This document shows, piece by piece, positions 61,930 to 64,000 of a DNA stretch of 64,000 bases; the first letter of the stretch is position 1, and each line of letters opens with the position of its first letter. Made by a program: the position numbers and the translations under genes. The stretch comes from Lacinutrix mariniflava (GTDB lineage: Bacteria; Bacteroidota; Bacteroidia; Flavobacteriales; Flavobacteriaceae): NCBI RefSeq assembly GCF_001418015.1, contig NZ_LIQG01000032.1, positions 248,001-312,000 of the forward strand. Direction: 5' to 3'. The notes below the pieces were generated by a model. That model did not search any database and had not been told where the DNA came from. It was given only the letters and a program-made list of their open reading frames with translations.

Positions 61930-62892
61930 ATGCAAAGAAAACTTAAAGACTATTTTATAATCGCATTTAAAGGCATTGCTATGGGAGCAGCAGATGTTGT
62001 TCCTGGTGTTTCTGGAGGTACAATTGCCTTTATTTCTGGAATTTACGAAGAACTTTTAGAGAGTATAGATAATTTGAATCTAGCTTTTTTTAAATCCTGG
62101 AAAACCGAAGGGTTTAAAACAGCATGGCATAAAATTAATGGTAATTTTTTGCTTGCCTTATTTTCAGGAATTGCCATTAGTATTTTCTCTTTGGCCAAAG
62201 CTATTAAATGGCTTTTATTCAACGAACCAATTTTGTTATGGTCCTTTTTCTTTGGCTTAGTTTTATCGAGTATTCTCTTTATTGGAAAACAAATTAAATC
62301 ATGGAATGTTCCTGTAATTCTATTATTAATATTGGCCGCAGTTGGCTCTTATTTTATTACAATTGCAGAACCTTTTGCCTCTCCAGACAGCAACCTTTAT
62401 CTACTGTTTTGTGGAGCAATTGCAATTATAGCTATGATTCTTCCAGGAATATCTGGTGCATTTATATTACTAATTTTAGGTGCATACCAAACAGCAATTA
62501 ATACTGTAGACGACCTTCTTCAAAGCATAATAACTCTCAATTTCGAATTGTTTAAAACCGCTTTTATTAAATTTTTAATGCTAGCAATTGGAGCAATTAT
62601 CGGAATAAAATCTTTTTCAAAAATATTAAATTGGATGTTTAAAAATTATAAAAACATAACACTATCCATTTTAACAGGATTTATGATAGGGTCCTTAAAT
62701 AAAATTTGGCCTTGGAAAAAAGTATTAGAAACCCGTATAAATTCTCATGGAGAAGAAGTTCCTTTTATTGAAAAAAGCATTTCTCCTTTTATTTTTGAAG
62801 GTAACAACCAATTACTACTCTCATTAGTTTTAATAATTTTTGGTTTCCTAACCATTTTTATTTTAGAAAAAGTAGGTTCAAAAAAAGCATAA
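61930..62892 (+). CDS. DUF368 polyprenyl-phosphate translocase (first copy)
   Basis: A 320-residue inner-membrane protein of the DUF368 family, which contains the polyprenyl (undecaprenyl) phosphate translocases (PopT type) that recycle the lipid carrier for cell-wall synthesis. Two re-entrant-like motifs are clear: MGAADVVPGVSGGTIAFISGIYEELL near the N-terminus and MILPGISGAFILLILGAYQTAI in the middle, with eight to ten helices. Start ATG at 61930. The stop codon overlaps the start of a second DUF368 gene by one base. Confidence 0.88.
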   Translation: MQRKLKDYFIIAFKGIAMGAADVVPGVSGGTIAFISGIYEELLESIDNLNLAFFKSWKTEGFKTAWHKINGNFLLALFSGIAISIFSLAKAIKWLLFNEPILLWSFFFGLVLSSILFIGKQIKSWNVPVILLLILAAVGSYFITIAEPFASPDSNLYLLFCGAIAIIAMILPGISGAFILLILGAYQTAINTVDDLLQSIITLNFELFKTAFIKFLMLAIGAIIGIKSFSKILNWMFKNYKNITLSILTGFMIGSLNKIWPWKKVLETRINSHGEEVPFIEKSISPFIFEGNNQLLLSLVLIIFGFLTIFILEKVGSKKA

Positions 62893-63911
62893 TGCAAAGC
62901 ACACGTACATTTAAAGACAAGTTATTCTTAATCTTAAAAGGATTAGGAATGGGAGCTGCCAATAAGGTTCCTGGTGTGTCTGGCGGTGTTGTGGCTTTTG
63001 TTGCTGGTTTTTATGAAGAGTTTATTCATTCTCTAAAACGTGTAAATTTAACGGCGTTTAAACTTTTATTTAATGGCAGGTTTCGCTCATTCTTTAGTTA
63101 TATAAATGGTAAATTTTTAAGTCTATTATTTTTCGGAATGCTTGTTAGCTATTTTAGTGTTTCAAAAATATTAGATTATTATATTAAACATTACGAATTG
63201 TATGTTTGGAGCATTTTCTTCGGGATGATTATTGGGTCTATTTATTACATAAGTAAAGATTTTAAAGACTGGAAACCTACAACCTACTTAGCAATACTAA
63301 TTGGAGCCATTATTGGTATTAGTATTAGTTTTCTTGATCCTGCAATGGAAAACGATAACCTTTGGTTTGTATTTATTTGTGGAATCATTAGTGTTTCAGG
63401 TATGGCTTTACCCGGTTTCTCAGGATCCTTCATTTTAATTCTATTAGGAAATTATGTTCTTCTTTTGGTAGACTCTGTTAATGCCCTTTATGATACTTTC
63501 TATGAAATTCTCGGAGGTAATTTCAGCTTTATAGATAACATAGAACGCCTAAGAACTCTAAAGGTTTTAATTGTTTTTACCTTAGGTTCTATTATTGGCT
63601 TAGTTAGTTTTTCGCACGTATTAAGTTATATTTTAAAACACTATAAAAGTGTTACAACAGCATCGATTATTGGATTTATTGTAGGCTCACTAGGTGTTGT
63701 ATGGCCATGGAAAGAAACTGTTTTTAAAACAGATATTTCTGGTGCTAATATTTTAGATAAACGCGGTAAATACATTATCGAAAATTATAGACGCTATATT
63801 CCCGAGTTTGAAAGCGAAACTTATATTGCTATATTTTATATTTTAATTGGAATTGCTACTGTTCTTGGTTTAGAATGGTATGGCAGAAAAACACGACAAA
63901 CACATGCGTAG
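62892..63911 (+). CDS. DUF368 polyprenyl-phosphate translocase (second copy)
   Basis: A 339-residue paralogue of the preceding gene: MGAANKVPGVSGGVVAFVAGFYEEFI and MALPGFSGSFILILLGNYVLLL stand for the two conserved VPGVSGG/LPGxSG motifs. The DV of the first copy is replaced by NK, so the two are not identical in the putative substrate site and may have divided their roles or work as a pair. The 3' end overlaps the aroE start by eight bases. Confidence 0.88.
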   Translation: MQSTRTFKDKLFLILKGLGMGAANKVPGVSGGVVAFVAGFYEEFIHSLKRVNLTAFKLLFNGRFRSFFSYINGKFLSLLFFGMLVSYFSVSKILDYYIKHYELYVWSIFFGMIIGSIYYISKDFKDWKPTTYLAILIGAIIGISISFLDPAMENDNLWFVFICGIISVSGMALPGFSGSFILILLGNYVLLLVDSVNALYDTFYEILGGNFSFIDNIERLRTLKVLIVFTLGSIIGLVSFSHVLSYILKHYKSVTTASIIGFIVGSLGVVWPWKETVFKTDISGANILDKRGKYIIENYRRYIPEFESETYIAIFYILIGIATVLGLEWYGRKTRQTHA

Positions 63912-64000
63912 ATTTGGTTTAATAGGTAAAGACATATCATATTCTTTCTCAAGAAATTATTTTAAAAATAAGTTTGAAACTGAAGATATAAAGAATACAA
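63904..64000 (+). CDS. aroE: Shikimate dehydrogenase, N-terminal part (runs off window)
   Basis: From ATG at 63904 the 32 visible residues read MRRFGLIGKDISYSFSRNYF and then KNKFETEDIKNT. FGLIGKDISYSFSRNYF is the AroE substrate-binding start (SxS motif that binds shikimate). It reduces 3-dehydroshikimate in the aromatic amino acid pathway. The start lies within the end of the second DUF368 gene (8-base overlap), which suggests translational coupling. Confidence 0.85.
   Translation, partial: MRRFGLIGKDISYSFSRNYFKNKFETEDIKNT

Overview
The window is chromosomal DNA of a low-GC Bacteroidota, most likely a marine member of the Flavobacteriaceae. The grounds are the A+T-rich codon use, many short leaders with the Bacteroidota -7 box TAnnTTTG, SusC/TonB-type and CarbopepD-reg proteins, lipoproteins with a Bacteroidota-style lipobox, and gene orders typical of flavobacteria (recR-glycosyltransferase-E2; fur-purA; LptA/OstA-aminotransferase-TPR-DUF368-DUF368-aroE). 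The genus cannot be fixed from the sequence. No rRNA, tRNA, CRISPR array, transposase or integrase gene was seen.

Layout. 0-2.6 kb: tail of an SDR gene, a GNAT gene and a two-gene accessory block bounded by inverted copies of one hairpin. 2.6-14.9 kb: core genes (E2 acyltransferase, GT2, recR, Na+/solute symporter, CoA-binding protein, TonB-type receptor, fabH, htpG), with a 0.85 kb gap holding three tandem sRNA-like units. 14.9-19 kb: an accessory island built of repeat-bounded units: a DUF6624 lipoprotein, a TssD (Hcp-like)-metallopeptidase fusion with an overlapping lipoprotein gene (predicted type VI effector and immunity), and an Imm53-type immunity gene. 19-31.5 kb: amino acid permease, YitT, two minus-strand micro-ORFs, pyruvate carboxylase with an unknown partner, small accessory genes, a TetR-controlled dehalogenase/SDR pair and a DUF3800 protein. 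31.9-35.2 kb: a tight three-gene cluster (RimK-like ATP-grasp, GCS2-like ligase, N-formylglutamate amidohydrolase-like) that looks like an uncharacterised peptide or amide pathway. 35.3-40.2 kb: hybrid histidine kinase, then a second stretch of repeat-bounded small genes, one of them truncated exactly at a repeat edge. 40.2-64 kb: mostly housekeeping genes (S15 peptidase, Dus, B12/radical SAM protein, FUSC protein, transglutaminase-like protein, DEAD helicase, RelA/SpoT, Fur, PurA, LptA/OstA-like, aminotransferase, TPR protein, two DUF368 lipid-carrier translocases, start of aroE).

The most interesting feature is the accessory architecture. Orphan genes (immunity proteins, lipoproteins, an effector/immunity pair) are followed within a few bases of their stop codon by 120-136 bp imperfect palindromes with a covarying central hairpin. 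These end in ACGTTAAACGAA, and the genes are preceded by a leader repeat containing the inverse box TTCGTTTAACGT. The layout recalls gene cassettes, but no recombinase is present, so cassette mobility is a hypothesis.
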